Source of the DNA: JABHQR01 sp043812455
GTDB lineage: Archaea; Nanobdellota; Nanobdellia; Woesearchaeales; GW2011-AR9
Reading direction: 5' to 3'
NCBI GenBank assembly: GCA_043812455.1
Contig: JBDRMB010000006.1
Coordinates: forward strand, 1 to 33,194
DNA length: 33,194 bases
Part shown: positions 24,582-33,194 of the stretch, in pieces
How positions within the stretch are numbered: position 1 is the first letter of the stretch
How the letters are laid out: each line of letters begins with the position of its first letter
Notes under the pieces: model-generated
What the model was told of the DNA's origin: nothing
Database searches by the model: none
What the model saw: only the letters and a program-made list of their open reading frames with translations
Position numbers and translations under genes: made by a program

Positions 24582-25220
24582 ATGAGAATTTTGCATAAGT
24601 TAATTCTTGGCTTAACAGCAACAGGTTTAGCACTAGCAACGCCAAACTGTACTTCTGCAGACGAGCCAGGACCAGATTTGGAACAAACCGTTCAAGAGAT
24701 AGAGATCAGAGGTACAGTAATTGATGTGCAAGACTTACCATTTGCAATTCTACAAGAAAATCTAAATTATGAATGTAATGTTTCTTATACTTCGCTAACT
24801 AAAGTATCAATCAGAAAAATTATGAGCAATAGAGGTACATTGAGATTACTTTACATTCTCCCTTCTCAAGAAGAAGAGCCAACAGTACCATATAAAAACC
24901 ATCGTGTCCATTTAGTTTATCGAACCGGACAAGAAATATCAACTGATGAAATTCTACGAATCGCGGGAGTTAGGGGAGAAGTATTAAATCTAGCAGTTCA
25001 CAATCGTGTATTCAGAAGCAATACTGGTTTAATAAATTTTTATATACCATTAGAACTTAGGTTAAATCCTGCTGCACCAAGTAAAGAAACAGCACAAATG
25101 TATTGTGAACAAGCATTTGTAGAAGCAATTCAACATTATGATGTTGATGGGATCATAACAGATATAATAAATTCAGAACGAAGAGAATATCAATTAATGG
25201 ATCCATACACCACTTTATAA
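24582..25220 (+). CDS. Exported protein of unknown function
   Basis: This 212-aa protein starts with a signal peptide (MRILHKLILGLTATGLALA) followed by PNCTSADEPG. A cysteine just after the hydrophobic core could be a lipid anchor, but the lipobox is not canonical. The mature part is beta-rich (VQEIEIRGTVIDVQDLPF, HRVHLVYRTGQEISTDEILR) with two further cysteines. I recognise no family. The ATG was chosen because TTTAAATA lies about 28 bases before it, predicting a leaderless mRNA; a TTG 18 bases upstream overlaps that spacing. It is divergent from the Fe-S operon. Confidence 0.7.
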   Translation: MRILHKLILGLTATGLALATPNCTSADEPGPDLEQTVQEIEIRGTVIDVQDLPFAILQENLNYECNVSYTSLTKVSIRKIMSNRGTLRLLYILPSQEEEPTVPYKNHRVHLVYRTGQEISTDEILRIAGVRGEVLNLAVHNRVFRSNTGLINFYIPLELRLNPAAPSKETAQMYCEQAFVEAIQHYDVDGIITDIINSERREYQLMDPYTTL

Positions 25221-25222
25221 AA

Positions 25223-25624
25223 TTAATAAACCATTAAACCAACTAACCAATTACCTTGTTCTTTAGCTTCACCAGAAGCAATGTCAGTAACTGTATACTT
25301 ACCTTGATAATCAACTTCTATCATACAAACTTCATCAAAAGCCCCGTCATTATCAAAATCACAAGCAACATTGCCTTCAGCAATAATTGGTTCAGTAATC
25401 AATAACCTAATGACTTCACCATCGGTTTCCAAACCAGCAGTAGCTATTACAGCATAAGCTTGACCTGCGAGTGCACCATCACGACAACCAAACAAACTAG
25501 TACCGGTTAAAGAAAGTACTAGGATAACAATACAAATACAAGCAACCATTGCAGCAAAGAACATTCCCCATTTATACTTACCGTTATCAGAATTCTCTAC
25601 TTTCTTTCTTCGTCTTCTTGCCAC
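25223..25624 (-). CDS. Single-span membrane protein of unknown function
   Basis: The protein is 133 aa from GTG: a cytoplasmic basic N-terminus (ARRRRKKVE), one membrane helix (about 18-40, MFFAAMVACICIVILVLSL) and an outside domain of about 90 residues with three cysteines (FGCRDG, VACDFDNDG, EVCMIEV). The DFDNDGAFDEVC segment resembles a short calcium-binding loop (DxDxDG), which is an inference. GAGGTG stands six bases before the GTG at 25624; an in-frame GTG inside that Shine-Dalgarno is rejected. It faces the exported-protein gene tail to tail with only 2 bases between stops. Confidence 0.7.
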   Translation of the reverse strand: MARRRRKKVENSDNGKYKWGMFFAAMVACICIVILVLSLTGTSLFGCRDGALAGQAYAVIATAGLETDGEVIRLLITEPIIAEGNVACDFDNDGAFDEVCMIEVDYQGKYTVTDIASGEAKEQGNWLVGLMVY

Positions 25625-25673
25625 AATAAACACCTCTTTTAACTATTATAACTAAACTAATTAATTTTAATAT

Positions 25674-26085
25674 TTAAATGTTGCCCTCATTGAATTTTCT
25701 AAAGAATTTATATCGATTTCCAGAAATGTTTGATTCAACGTTTCTTAAAAATAAGAAAACTTTAGCATTAACCTCATCAAGTTTAAATTTCAAATTTTCA
25801 AAATTATTCTAATCTAAATATCTTAGATCATTACACAAATCCAACAAAACTTCAACTTCTTTACCAGAAGCATACGCAACATTAAGAAAATAAGCAAATT
25901 CCTTTGTGCTTGCTTTAGCACTTCCTTCTACAATATTTAAAGGAATAGATACCGCAGCTCTTCTTAATTGAGAGGTTATGTTAAATTCTTCAGATTCAGG
26001 AAAATTTTTTGTTAATTTGTAAACTTCTAAAACAAAACCATAAGCTAAGTGATATGCTTCAATTTTTTTTGTAATTTCTTGCCAT
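25674..26085 (-). pseudogene. Broken four-helix-bundle protein gene (23S IVS-protein family)
   Basis: Read from ATG at 26085 the protein begins MARNYKK; a run of eight A (plus strand 26063-26070) then shifts the frame. In the next frame it continues IEAYHLAYGFVLEVYKLT, FPESEEFNITSQLRRAAVSI and PLNIVEGSAKASTKEFAYFL, which is the TIGR02436/S23-type four-helix bundle. A TAG at 25809-25811 interrupts it after NDLRYLD; the same frame then runs on (NNFENLKFKLDEVN) to a TAA at 25674. The span is 3n+1, so one base removed from the A-run would restore it. Two lesions argue for decay, though the A-run could be a sequencing error. It lies about 175 bases beyond the 23S 3' end. Confidence 0.75.
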
Positions 26086-26120
26086 TAAAAATAACATTTC
26101 AAACAAACTATAAATTATTT

Positions 26121-26162
26121 GTGGGGGTGTTCACTATAAAACGTAATCATGGGTTCAGAACG
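26121..26162 (-). repeat. Two blocks antisense to 23S rRNA in its own 3' trailer
   Basis: On the plus strand, 26121-26134 (GTGGGGGTGTTCAC) and 26151-26162 (GGGTTCAGAACG) are exact reverse complements of 26588-26601 and 26554-26565 inside the 23S gene. In the rRNA transcript the trailer therefore carries 14-nt and 12-nt blocks complementary to 23S, in the order needed to pair with both at once (spacer 16 versus 22 nt). The 23S targets are the A-loop hairpin (helix 92) and the following GGGUUCAGAACG segment of the peptidyl-transferase region. It could be a decayed inverted duplication or a functional antisense or chaperone element. Confidence 0.6.
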
Positions 26163-27207
26163 AAAATAAAAAACCAGAGCTCACGCTAACTAATAATAAT
26201 TTCTTAGAAATTAAAATTATGCTAAAAATAAAAAAAAAGAAGAAAAACCATCTGTAATTAGGAAAAGTAGGTATGGACGTTAGTAAGTGCATGCTGAATA
26301 CCTCGTTGCCTTGGTACTTACACATCACTTCTATCAAACGGCTGTTTTTGCCGTGTCCTATGCAGTCTCTTTTCAAGTTACGCTTCGTGCTTAGATGCTT
26401 TCAGCACTTATCGCTTGGCGCGTAGCTGCCCGGCGTACCTTGCCAGATAACCGGTAGACCAGTGACGCCGAAGTTCCGTTCCTCTCGTACTGAGAACTCC
26501 TTACTTTCAGACTACAAACACTTCCAGTAGATATCAAACAAACTGCCTCACAGCGTTCTGAACCCAGCTCACGATCCCTTTTGATGGGTGAACACCCCCA
26601 CCCTTGGCAGCTTCTGCACCGCCAGGATAGGAAGAGCCGACATCGAAGTAGCAAACCGCGCCGTCGATATGAACTCTCGGGCGCGACAACTCAGTTATCC
26701 CCGGAGTAACTTTTCAGTCATTTCTGGCCCTCATTAAGAAGGCACAGAAGTTCGCTAGGCCACACTTTCGTGTTTGAAGATCTTTATGTTCGAAATCCAA
26801 TCAGGCTGGCTTTTGCCCTTGCACTCCGCTCCAGATTTCTAAACTGGATGAGCCAACCTTTGGGCGCTATTGATATCTTTTCAACAGCGTGCCACCCCAG
26901 CCAAACTGTCTACCAATTGTTGTCCCTCTTTTAAGGTTAGTGTTTCGAGTCTTGAAGAGTGGTGTTACATCGTTGCCTAAGTCAGTATCTGACGACATTG
27001 ACTTCAAACAGCTCCCACTTACGCTATACAACAAGGCTCAAAACACAGCAACAGGCTACAGTAAAGTTTCACGGGGTCTTCGCTTCCCACTGGAAGTCCC
27101 TGGCCTTTGCACCAGGATAGAGTATTCGGAAGGTTCTAGTTAGGGACAGTGGCGATCTCGTTATACCATTCATGCAGGCCGTCATTCAAACGGCAAGGCA
27201 TTTCGCT

Positions 27208-27978
27208 CACGTTTGTTACTTTCCTTCTAAAGAAGTACTAACCATCGTTTGATGGCGGGCATGCATTTCTACACACCTCTTCTAGTCGCCTAGAAGGTCG
27301 GACTATCTCTTCACCTATTACTAGATGTTTGGCGTATAGTCTCTGAGGATTCTAGATTCCTTTTGATCTTACGATTCATCTTTGACGCTAAATCTGCAAT
27401 TGTTTGTAATCCTTCCTTTGTAAGATGTTCACCATTGTTCATCATTTGAACAACTTCTGCAAAAATTTCAAAACTTTTTTGCTTAAATGTTTGTAAAGGA
27501 TTCTTATTAAAAAAATCAACAATTTTGTTGAGATTCTTTAATCCTCTTATTCTAAATTCAATGATGTTACCATGATTTAAAACAACGTTTCCAAATCCAA
27601 AAAATTCTTTGAATCTGTAAAGCAATTGTTCGTCACGATAATGTTGAACAACCCTAAATTCGGGAAGTACTTGTCGACCTAATGTCATTTTGGGAAGTTT
27701 GCTTATTGCAATATGAAAGCACCCTTCACCATCGACGAATCCAACGATCCATTTAGAATCTAGTCTTTCCTGCTGATTGTCTGCACCCAACACATTTTCA
27801 CTGTTCACTTTTGAGATCTTTTTGTTTTTCATCATTTTTAAAGATTTGTGAAAAGCAAAATAATCAAAAGAAACTAGTAGTGTGGGATACTCAGATGTTC
27901 CAGCATTTAGCCAAATTTTTATCCCTTCTTAATCGGATATTATGTCTAACAATTGGGTCTTAAAGCAACTTTGTGCTT
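27208..27978 (-). mobile_element. Group I intron in 23S rRNA, site L1931
   Basis: The 23S sequence is cut after ...CTCTCTTAAGGT and resumes at AGCGAAATGCC, matching E. coli position 1931, a known group I insertion site. P1 is clear: exon TCTTAAGGT (27979-27987) pairs with intron GCTTTAAGA (27958-27966), 9 bp ending in the required U.G pair. The last intron base is G (27208). P7 is formed by 27337-27341 with 27301-27305 (GACTA/TAGTC), and P9 by 27279-27296 (CTTCTAG-GCGA-CTAGAAG, GNRA loop). This is a self-splicing ribozyme type, not an archaeal BHB intron. It carries a LAGLIDADG gene. Confidence 0.9.
27311..27835 (-). CDS. LAGLIDADG homing endonuclease, I-CreI-like
   Basis: This 174-aa protein has one LAGLIDADG motif (WIVGFVDGEGCF, 29-40; acidic residue D35), so it should act as a homodimer. 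The I-CreI-like C-terminus KINRKIKRNLESS-type helix ending SETIRQTSSN is recognisable. Enzymes of this group cut intronless 23S genes at the insertion site and so spread the intron. The reading frame is intact. Its 3' end overlaps the ribozyme core: codons for ETIR encode the 5' strand of P7. It begins about 140 bases into the intron, after the P1-P6 region. No Shine-Dalgarno is evident, and expression may be from the excised intron. Confidence 0.92.
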   Translation of the reverse strand: MMKNKKISKVNSENVLGADNQQERLDSKWIVGFVDGEGCFHIAISKLPKMTLGRQVLPEFRVVQHYRDEQLLYRFKEFFGFGNVVLNHGNIIEFRIRGLKNLNKIVDFFNKNPLQTFKQKSFEIFAEVVQMMNNGEHLTKEGLQTIADLASKMNRKIKRNLESSETIRQTSSNR

Positions 27979-29940
27979 ACCTTAAGAGAGTTATAGTTAC
28001 TCCCGCCGTTTACCAGCTCTTCACCCCGTTGAAACGAAGCTTAAAGTACTGGCACTGGGCAGATATCACCTTCTATACACAGCATTACTGCCTCGCAGAA
28101 AGTTATGTTTTTGTTAAACAGTCGGACCACCTTTGTTACTGCGCCCTAAAGTCGCATCCAAAAAGATACGATTCTAGGGATCCCTTCTACCAAAGATACG
28201 GGACTAATTTGCCGAATTCCCTGAACTAGATTAAACTCACACATCTTAGGCTTCTCACCTAGGGGCACCAGTGCTGGTTCTGGGTACGGTTACTTTAGAT
28301 TTTTCTTTGTTCCCTTTTCAAGGACTCTAGGAATTAGCTAAACGAATTATAAACCCGCTCATCTACAGTTTTATTGTATTCTCATCATTACGATACTCCT
28401 ACAATATATCTGTATTGGTACATCAGAAAAGATATATTAACTTATCCCAAAGCGTTAGAAACAAAGCTTGTGTTGCCACGCATACTAGAGTAGTAGTGGA
28501 ATATTAACCACTTTCCCTTTCCCCTTACTCACTTAAGAGTTGGGTTAGGACCGACTAACCCTTGGCTGATGGACATTGCCAAGGAACCCTTGCCCTTACG
28601 ATGACAGAGATTCTCACTCTGCTTAGATCCTACTATCACCAGGATATTTGTTCCTTTAAGGTCCACATCCCCTTACAGGAATGCTTCTGCCCTAAAAGGA
28701 CACCTGCCTACCTCCACTTTCGTGGTCTATGGTATCGGCGACTAACTTAGACCCGTCAATTTTCCGGGCTTACGATCTTAACGAGTAAGCTGTTACGCAC
28801 TTTTTAAAGGATGGCTGCTTCTAAGCCAACCTCCTCGCTGTCTAAGACCATAAACACCGTTTACCCTTTATCACTTAGTTAGCACTTAAGGGCCTTAACC
28901 ATAGTTTGGGTTGTTCCCCTCTCGGAAATCAAGTTTACCCCAAGATCCCCTGTTTTCTGGAGTCTACAACGTTAAAGCATTTGGAGTTGGACAAAAAACC
29001 GACAGATTTCTCCGCCTAAATCTCCTATCCGTAGCTCTACAACCTTAACTATCTCGTCCAAAACTTGACTAAGGTCAATTTCGGCAGGAACCTGCTATTG
29101 CCGAGCTCGATTGGCTTTTCACCCCTATTCCCAGGTTAGAAGAACACTTGCACGTAGAACCTCTTCAGGCCTCCACGACGTCTTACCATCGCTTCACCTT
29201 ACCCAGGAATAGATCGCCCGGTTTCAGGTAGTATCCGTGTGACTTAAGGCACTTTCAAACCTTCTCCCTCGTAAACTGCGGAGTCTTGCTTTCGCTATGG
29301 ATGCCCTTTTACAGGTTATCCTTGCCACACAGATACACTCCCTGGCACGTTATTCAAAACGCACGTTAGAACTCCTAAGAGCCCTAACTCACTATAACTG
29401 CTAGATTTCAGAATCTTTGAACTCCCTGTCAAGGGTTCTTTTCAACTTTCCCTCACGGTACTTGTTTGCTATCGGATTCGAAACGTATTTAGTTTTAGAG
29501 GTTAATGTCCCCCAAATTCCCACTCCATTTCCAAGGAGCAGTACTCTGGATACTTCTAAGGACCTTTTCATTTTCTTTTACGGGACTATCACCCTGTATC
29601 GTGTTCCTTTCCAGAAAACTTCAAATTAAAAAAAAGGTCTTAAAAAAAGTCCAATCACACCACATCTCCGCTATATTACTATAACGGATTCAGTTTAAAC
29701 TAAGCTGTTTTCGGTCGCTCTTACTCACAGCATCTCAATTGATTTATTTTCCTACAGGTACTAAGACGCTTCAATTCCCTGCGTTACCTGACCTAAAAAG
29801 GTCTAAAATAGAGAAGACTCATTCGGAGATCTCTGGTTCAACGCTTACTTGCAACTCGCCAGAGCATTTCGTAGCTTGTCACGTCCTTCATCGGCGTTTC
29901 GAACCTAGTCATTCATCTAACAGTGTACTTTTTTTTAGGT

Positions 29941-30130
29941 GTAATAATCGAAATTATCACAACCTAAGATATGTATCTGATTTACATATGGTTCATTAAT
30001 ATGATTTTTGAAGTGCAGGAATGCACATCATATCTAACCAAGTCGTCAAAAACTTAGTTCTTGAAGACTTTTTTTTCTGAACCTACAATCCGAAAGATTA
30101 CAGGAACATATTTTCCTTGTGTGAGGAAAA
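29941..30130 (-). other. tRNA-Ala to 23S spacer with a chain of hairpins
   Basis: No gene is present. Almost every segment folds: 30110-30131 (ATTTTCCT/AGGAAAAT, 8 bp, touching the tRNA end), 30081-30103 (9 bp with two wobbles), 30041-30071 (AAGTC/GACTT outer, TCAA/TTGA inner), 29999-30033 (ATATGAT/ATCATAT enclosing GTGCA/TGCAC) and 29941-29960 (8 bp with a UUCG loop on the minus strand, directly before 23S). These are likely processing signals for tRNA and 23S release. Confidence 0.6.
30048..30057 (-). repeat. 10-nt motif repeated at three rRNA flanks
   Basis: The minus-strand motif CTAAGTTTTT occurs here (23S leader), at 30255-30264 (16S trailer) and at 31897-31906 (just before 16S). The first two lie inside hairpins. 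The shared sequence at three processing borders suggests one maturation signal or a shared pairing partner. Confidence 0.5.
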
Positions 30131-30206
30131 TGGACCCATCGGGATTCGAACCCGAGACCTCCTCCTTGCAAGGGAGGCGCTCTAATCCGGACTGAGCTAT
30201 GGGCCC
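30131..30206 (-). tRNA. tRNA-Ala (anticodon TGC)
   Basis: This 76-nt cloverleaf has acceptor GGGCCCA/TGGGTCC with discriminator A, D-stem GCTC/GAGC, anticodon stem CCTCC/GGAGG with loop CTTGCAA, and T-arm TCGGG-TTCGAAT-CCCGA. The third acceptor pair is G3:U70, the alanine identity element, matching the short AlaRS in this window. The 3' CCA is not encoded (TTTT follows the discriminator). It lies in the 16S-23S spacer, the common archaeal arrangement. Confidence 0.97.
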
Positions 30207-30232
30207 AGACTGTTTTGATTTTTTTTATGTGA

Positions 30233-30298
30233 ATATAAAAAAAAGGAGGCATACAAAAACTTAGCAGTTTTTGGGCCGCCTTTTCATTATAAATATGA

Positions 30299-30303
<5 letters not shown>
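30233..30303 (-). other. 16S 3'-end hairpins with alternative pairing
   Basis: After 16S, a two-part hairpin forms from 30241-30250 with 30275-30284 (one mismatch) plus 30254-30261 with 30266-30273 (8 bp), followed on the minus strand by eight T: a terminator-like shape in the middle of the operon. The arm at 30279-30287 can instead pair over 9 bp (CCTTTTCAT/ATGAAAAGG) with 30295-30303, which includes the 16S anti-Shine-Dalgarno end. The two folds exclude each other, so they may time 16S 3'-end maturation. Confidence 0.5.
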
Positions 30304-31890
<1,587 letters not shown>

Positions 31891-32007
31891 ATTTCTAAAA
31901 ACTTAGAATTGTTTTTTTATCCTGTATATTGTTCCGATCGTTTTTTGAAAGCTTTATATGGAATTGTGTTTTTTTTGTCGTCCAATGTTACTTGGATCAC
32001 CTTATTC

Positions 32008-32029
32008 ACACTCAAGATTAATTGAGTGT
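32008..32029 (-). other. Hairpin in the 16S leader
   Basis: ACACTCAA and TTGAGTGT pair perfectly (8 bp, 6-base loop). It starts just downstream of the predicted rRNA promoter on the minus strand and may be a leader processing or antitermination element. Confidence 0.45.
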
Positions 32030-32058
32030 ACATTTGCCTTTGGTTAGGGAAAGAGGTC

Positions 32059-32068
32059 ATTTATAAAT
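32059..32068. promoter_or_regulatory. Palindromic TATA box of the rRNA operon
   Basis: ATTTATAAAT reads the same on both strands. On the minus strand it follows CAGAAAG (BRE-like) and would start the rRNA transcript near 32035. A second weaker TATA-like block (ATATAAAG) lies at about 31953-31960, nearer 16S. On the plus strand the same box is 80 bases before the regulator gene at 32148, so it might fire in both directions. Confidence 0.5.
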
Positions 32069-32147
32069 CTTTCTGAATAAAAGAGGTTGAGAGTTAACCA
32101 TTATTTGAGTAGAAAGTTTTAAGAGTAAAAAGCAATTTTTCTAAAGG

Positions 32148-32999
32148 ATGAATAAACAAGTCCTAATAATGATTAGTTTTTTGATCTTTTTTTCTTGCTT
32201 AGCGTCAGCAGCAACGTTAGAAGGAACGATTTACAATGATCAATTAGAAGTTGAATCTAATGTTTTAGTCGAGATTAATACCGTACCAGAACAAAAAATG
32301 TTGGCTGTTAATGGAGAATATAGTTTTTCTTTACCGGTAGGAACTTATCAGCTTACTGCTCAGAAAGAAGGAATTGTTATTAGAGAAATAGTGGAAATAG
32401 TAAACGAAGGTACTTTTATTTTAGATTTATTTTTACTTCCTGATTTTATTAACGAAGATGAGTTATGGGGAGAAACAGAAGAACAGTTTTTTACGGAAGA
32501 AGAGTTCGTAGAAAAAAATCGTTGGTGGGCTTATTTGTTAGCGGCGGTAATTTTTTTGTTTGCTATGTATCGGATTGTTAAAGTTCGTCTCCAACATGGT
32601 TCTTTACGAAAATTTCGGAGAAAGCAAAATCAAAAAATGATGATGAGTAGGGAAGATAAAATTGAAGTTCAGAAAACTGTTGAAGATTCTGGAAGTGTTG
32701 AGGATTCTGGAATTAAGAAAACTGTTGGAGAAGATGTTGAAGTTGAAAAAGAAAACAAAGAGGTTAAGAAAACTATTGCAGAGCATCGAGAAGAGATTGC
32801 TCAAGAACCTGGTTACTTAGAAGAAGTTATTTCTATTATTAAAAAGCATGATGGGCGAATTTCTCAGAAAGAGTTACGTCAGGAGATGATGCATTTATCG
32901 GAAGCGAAAGTTTCGTTGATCATAACGGAGTTAGAACATAAAGGTAAGATAGAGAAAGTTAAGAAAGGCAGAGGGAATGTGTTGTTGTTGAGACAATAA
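32148..32999 (+). CDS. Membrane-anchored winged-helix regulator
   Basis: This 283-aa protein has a signal peptide (about 1-21), an outside beta-sandwich domain of CarboxypepD_reg/DUF4198 type (22-95; VEINTVPE, GEYSFSLPVGTYQLTAQKEG), an acidic linker, one membrane helix (about 126-145), a basic and charged linker (150-210) and a C-terminal winged helix (about 215-283; LEEVISIIKKHDGRISQKEL, EAKVSLIITELEHKGKIEKV). This layout is that of archaeal membrane-bound one-component regulators (COG2512-like): outside sensing, DNA binding inside. The ligand and target genes are unknown. It is divergent from the rRNA operon. Confidence 0.82.
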   Translation: MNKQVLIMISFLIFFSCLASAATLEGTIYNDQLEVESNVLVEINTVPEQKMLAVNGEYSFSLPVGTYQLTAQKEGIVIREIVEIVNEGTFILDLFLLPDFINEDELWGETEEQFFTEEEFVEKNRWWAYLLAAVIFLFAMYRIVKVRLQHGSLRKFRRKQNQKMMMSREDKIEVQKTVEDSGSVEDSGIKKTVGEDVEVEKENKEVKKTIAEHREEIAQEPGYLEEVISIIKKHDGRISQKELRQEMMHLSEAKVSLIITELEHKGKIEKVKKGRGNVLLLRQ

Positions 33000-33026
33000 T
33001 TTCTATAAATATTGGAGGTATAAAAA

Positions 33027-33194
33027 ATGGATGAGCAAAAAATGAAGTATCACCAAAGGAGATTGAAGCGAGGCGAAATATATTGGGACAGTAAACATAA
33101 AGAATTGGTAGAATTTGGATACATGGGACAAACTGGATTTGCTATTGTTTATGAACCAGGGGATTCAGGTGGAGGCATGCAAAGTTCTTGGGGA
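33027..33194 (+). CDS. Unknown protein, N-terminal part (runs off the window)
   Basis: Fifty-six codons are visible from an ATG preceded by GGAGG eight bases upstream, beginning MDEQKMKYHQRRLKRGEIYW. The reading frame is open to the window end with no stop. The basic start and the segment VEFGYMGQTGFAIVYEPGDS suggest a soluble protein. No family is recognised from this part. It follows the membrane regulator after 27 bases and may be in the same transcript. Confidence 0.7.
   Translation, partial: MDEQKMKYHQRRLKRGEIYWDSKHKELVEFGYMGQTGFAIVYEPGDSGGGMQSSWG

Larger units (their letters stand above)
26260..29940 (-). rRNA. rrl: 23S ribosomal RNA (interrupted by a group I intron)
   Basis: Conserved blocks run along the minus strand: CGCCGATGAAGGACGTG near the 5' end, the helix 69 region GGCGGGAGTAACTATAACTC, the PTC A-loop GGGGGTGTTCACCC, and the sarcin-ricin side toward the 3' end. 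The ends were set by the helix 1 pairing 26263-26269 with 29926-29932 and are good to about ten bases. Without the 771-nt intron (27208-27978) the length is about 2.9 kb, normal for Archaea. ORFs in this stretch are spurious apart from the endonuclease. No 5S gene follows in the window. Confidence 0.95.

Noticed and set aside
26121..26162. C/D-box guide RNA in the 23S trailer (CTGA followed by ATGATTA)
   Set aside because: The CTGA lies inside the antisense block rather than next to it, and no matching outer C and D boxes are found, so it does not fit a dual guide.
26086..26259. 5S rRNA after 23S
   Set aside because: No 5S-like sequence or fold was seen; the stretch is AT-rich trailer with the antisense blocks.
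30233..30284. True transcription terminator between 16S and tRNA-Ala
   Set aside because: The tRNA and 23S continue on the same strand with no promoter visible in between, so full termination is unlikely; kept as a processing or attenuation hairpin.

Overview
This window reads as a piece of an AT-rich archaeal chromosome, most likely from a DPANN-type archaeon (Woesearchaeota/Pacearchaeota-like). Evidence for Archaea: archaeal 16S and 23S rRNA genes, the Rpo7-Spt4-eS24-eS31 cluster, archease, an archaeal pilus/archaellum-type ATPase and membrane platform, TATA boxes about 25-30 bases before many start codons, and both leaderless genes and genes with a GAGGTG Shine-Dalgarno. The DPANN placement is an inference from small gene sizes, the shortened AlaRS and the many unassigned membrane proteins.

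Layout. 1-1433: two structured palindromic elements, a small unknown gene, a nitrilase-family amidohydrolase and a non-coding stretch with repeated GGTTAGCATC motifs. 1434-6620 (minus): type II/IV secretion membrane platform (ArlJ/TadC-like), a Nudix hydrolase and a large secretion ATPase (ArlI/TadA-like). 6801-8393 (plus): two coiled-coil proteins and a small unknown protein. 8446-10247 (minus): three tandem paralogous membrane proteins. 10324-15700 (minus): two family-4 uracil-DNA glycosylases flanking archease, a cupin, a short alanyl-tRNA synthetase and a membrane-anchored beta-helix protein. 15785-17262 (minus): eS31, eS24, Spt4, Rpo7. 17363-21541 (minus): a protein with two Fis-type HTH domains, a membrane protein, a DHH phosphoesterase, an unknown protein and an M17 aminopeptidase. 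21582-24478 (minus): a compact Fe-S assembly operon whose cysteine desulfurase carries an N-terminal HTH plus cysteine cluster; a 22-bp perfect palindrome overlaps its promoter. 24582-26085: two small exported or membrane proteins and a broken four-helix-bundle gene. 26260-31890 (minus): the rRNA operon 16S - tRNA-Ala(TGC) - 23S. 32148 to the end (plus): a membrane-spanning winged-helix regulator and the start of another gene.

The most interesting parts are: (1) the rRNA operon carries two different intron classes, a 117-nt bulge-helix-bulge intron in 16S and a 771-nt group I intron with a LAGLIDADG endonuclease gene in 23S at the L1931 site; (2) a 23S 3' trailer holding two blocks (14 and 12 nt) exactly antisense to the peptidyl-transferase region of the same 23S; (3) the regulator-cysteine desulfurase fusion with a candidate operator; (4) three tandem paralogous membrane proteins of unknown role; (5) an AlaRS that stops at the end of its editing domain; (6) an eS31 that has lost its four-cysteine zinc site. 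No CRISPR array, 5S rRNA or complete insertion sequence was recognised.
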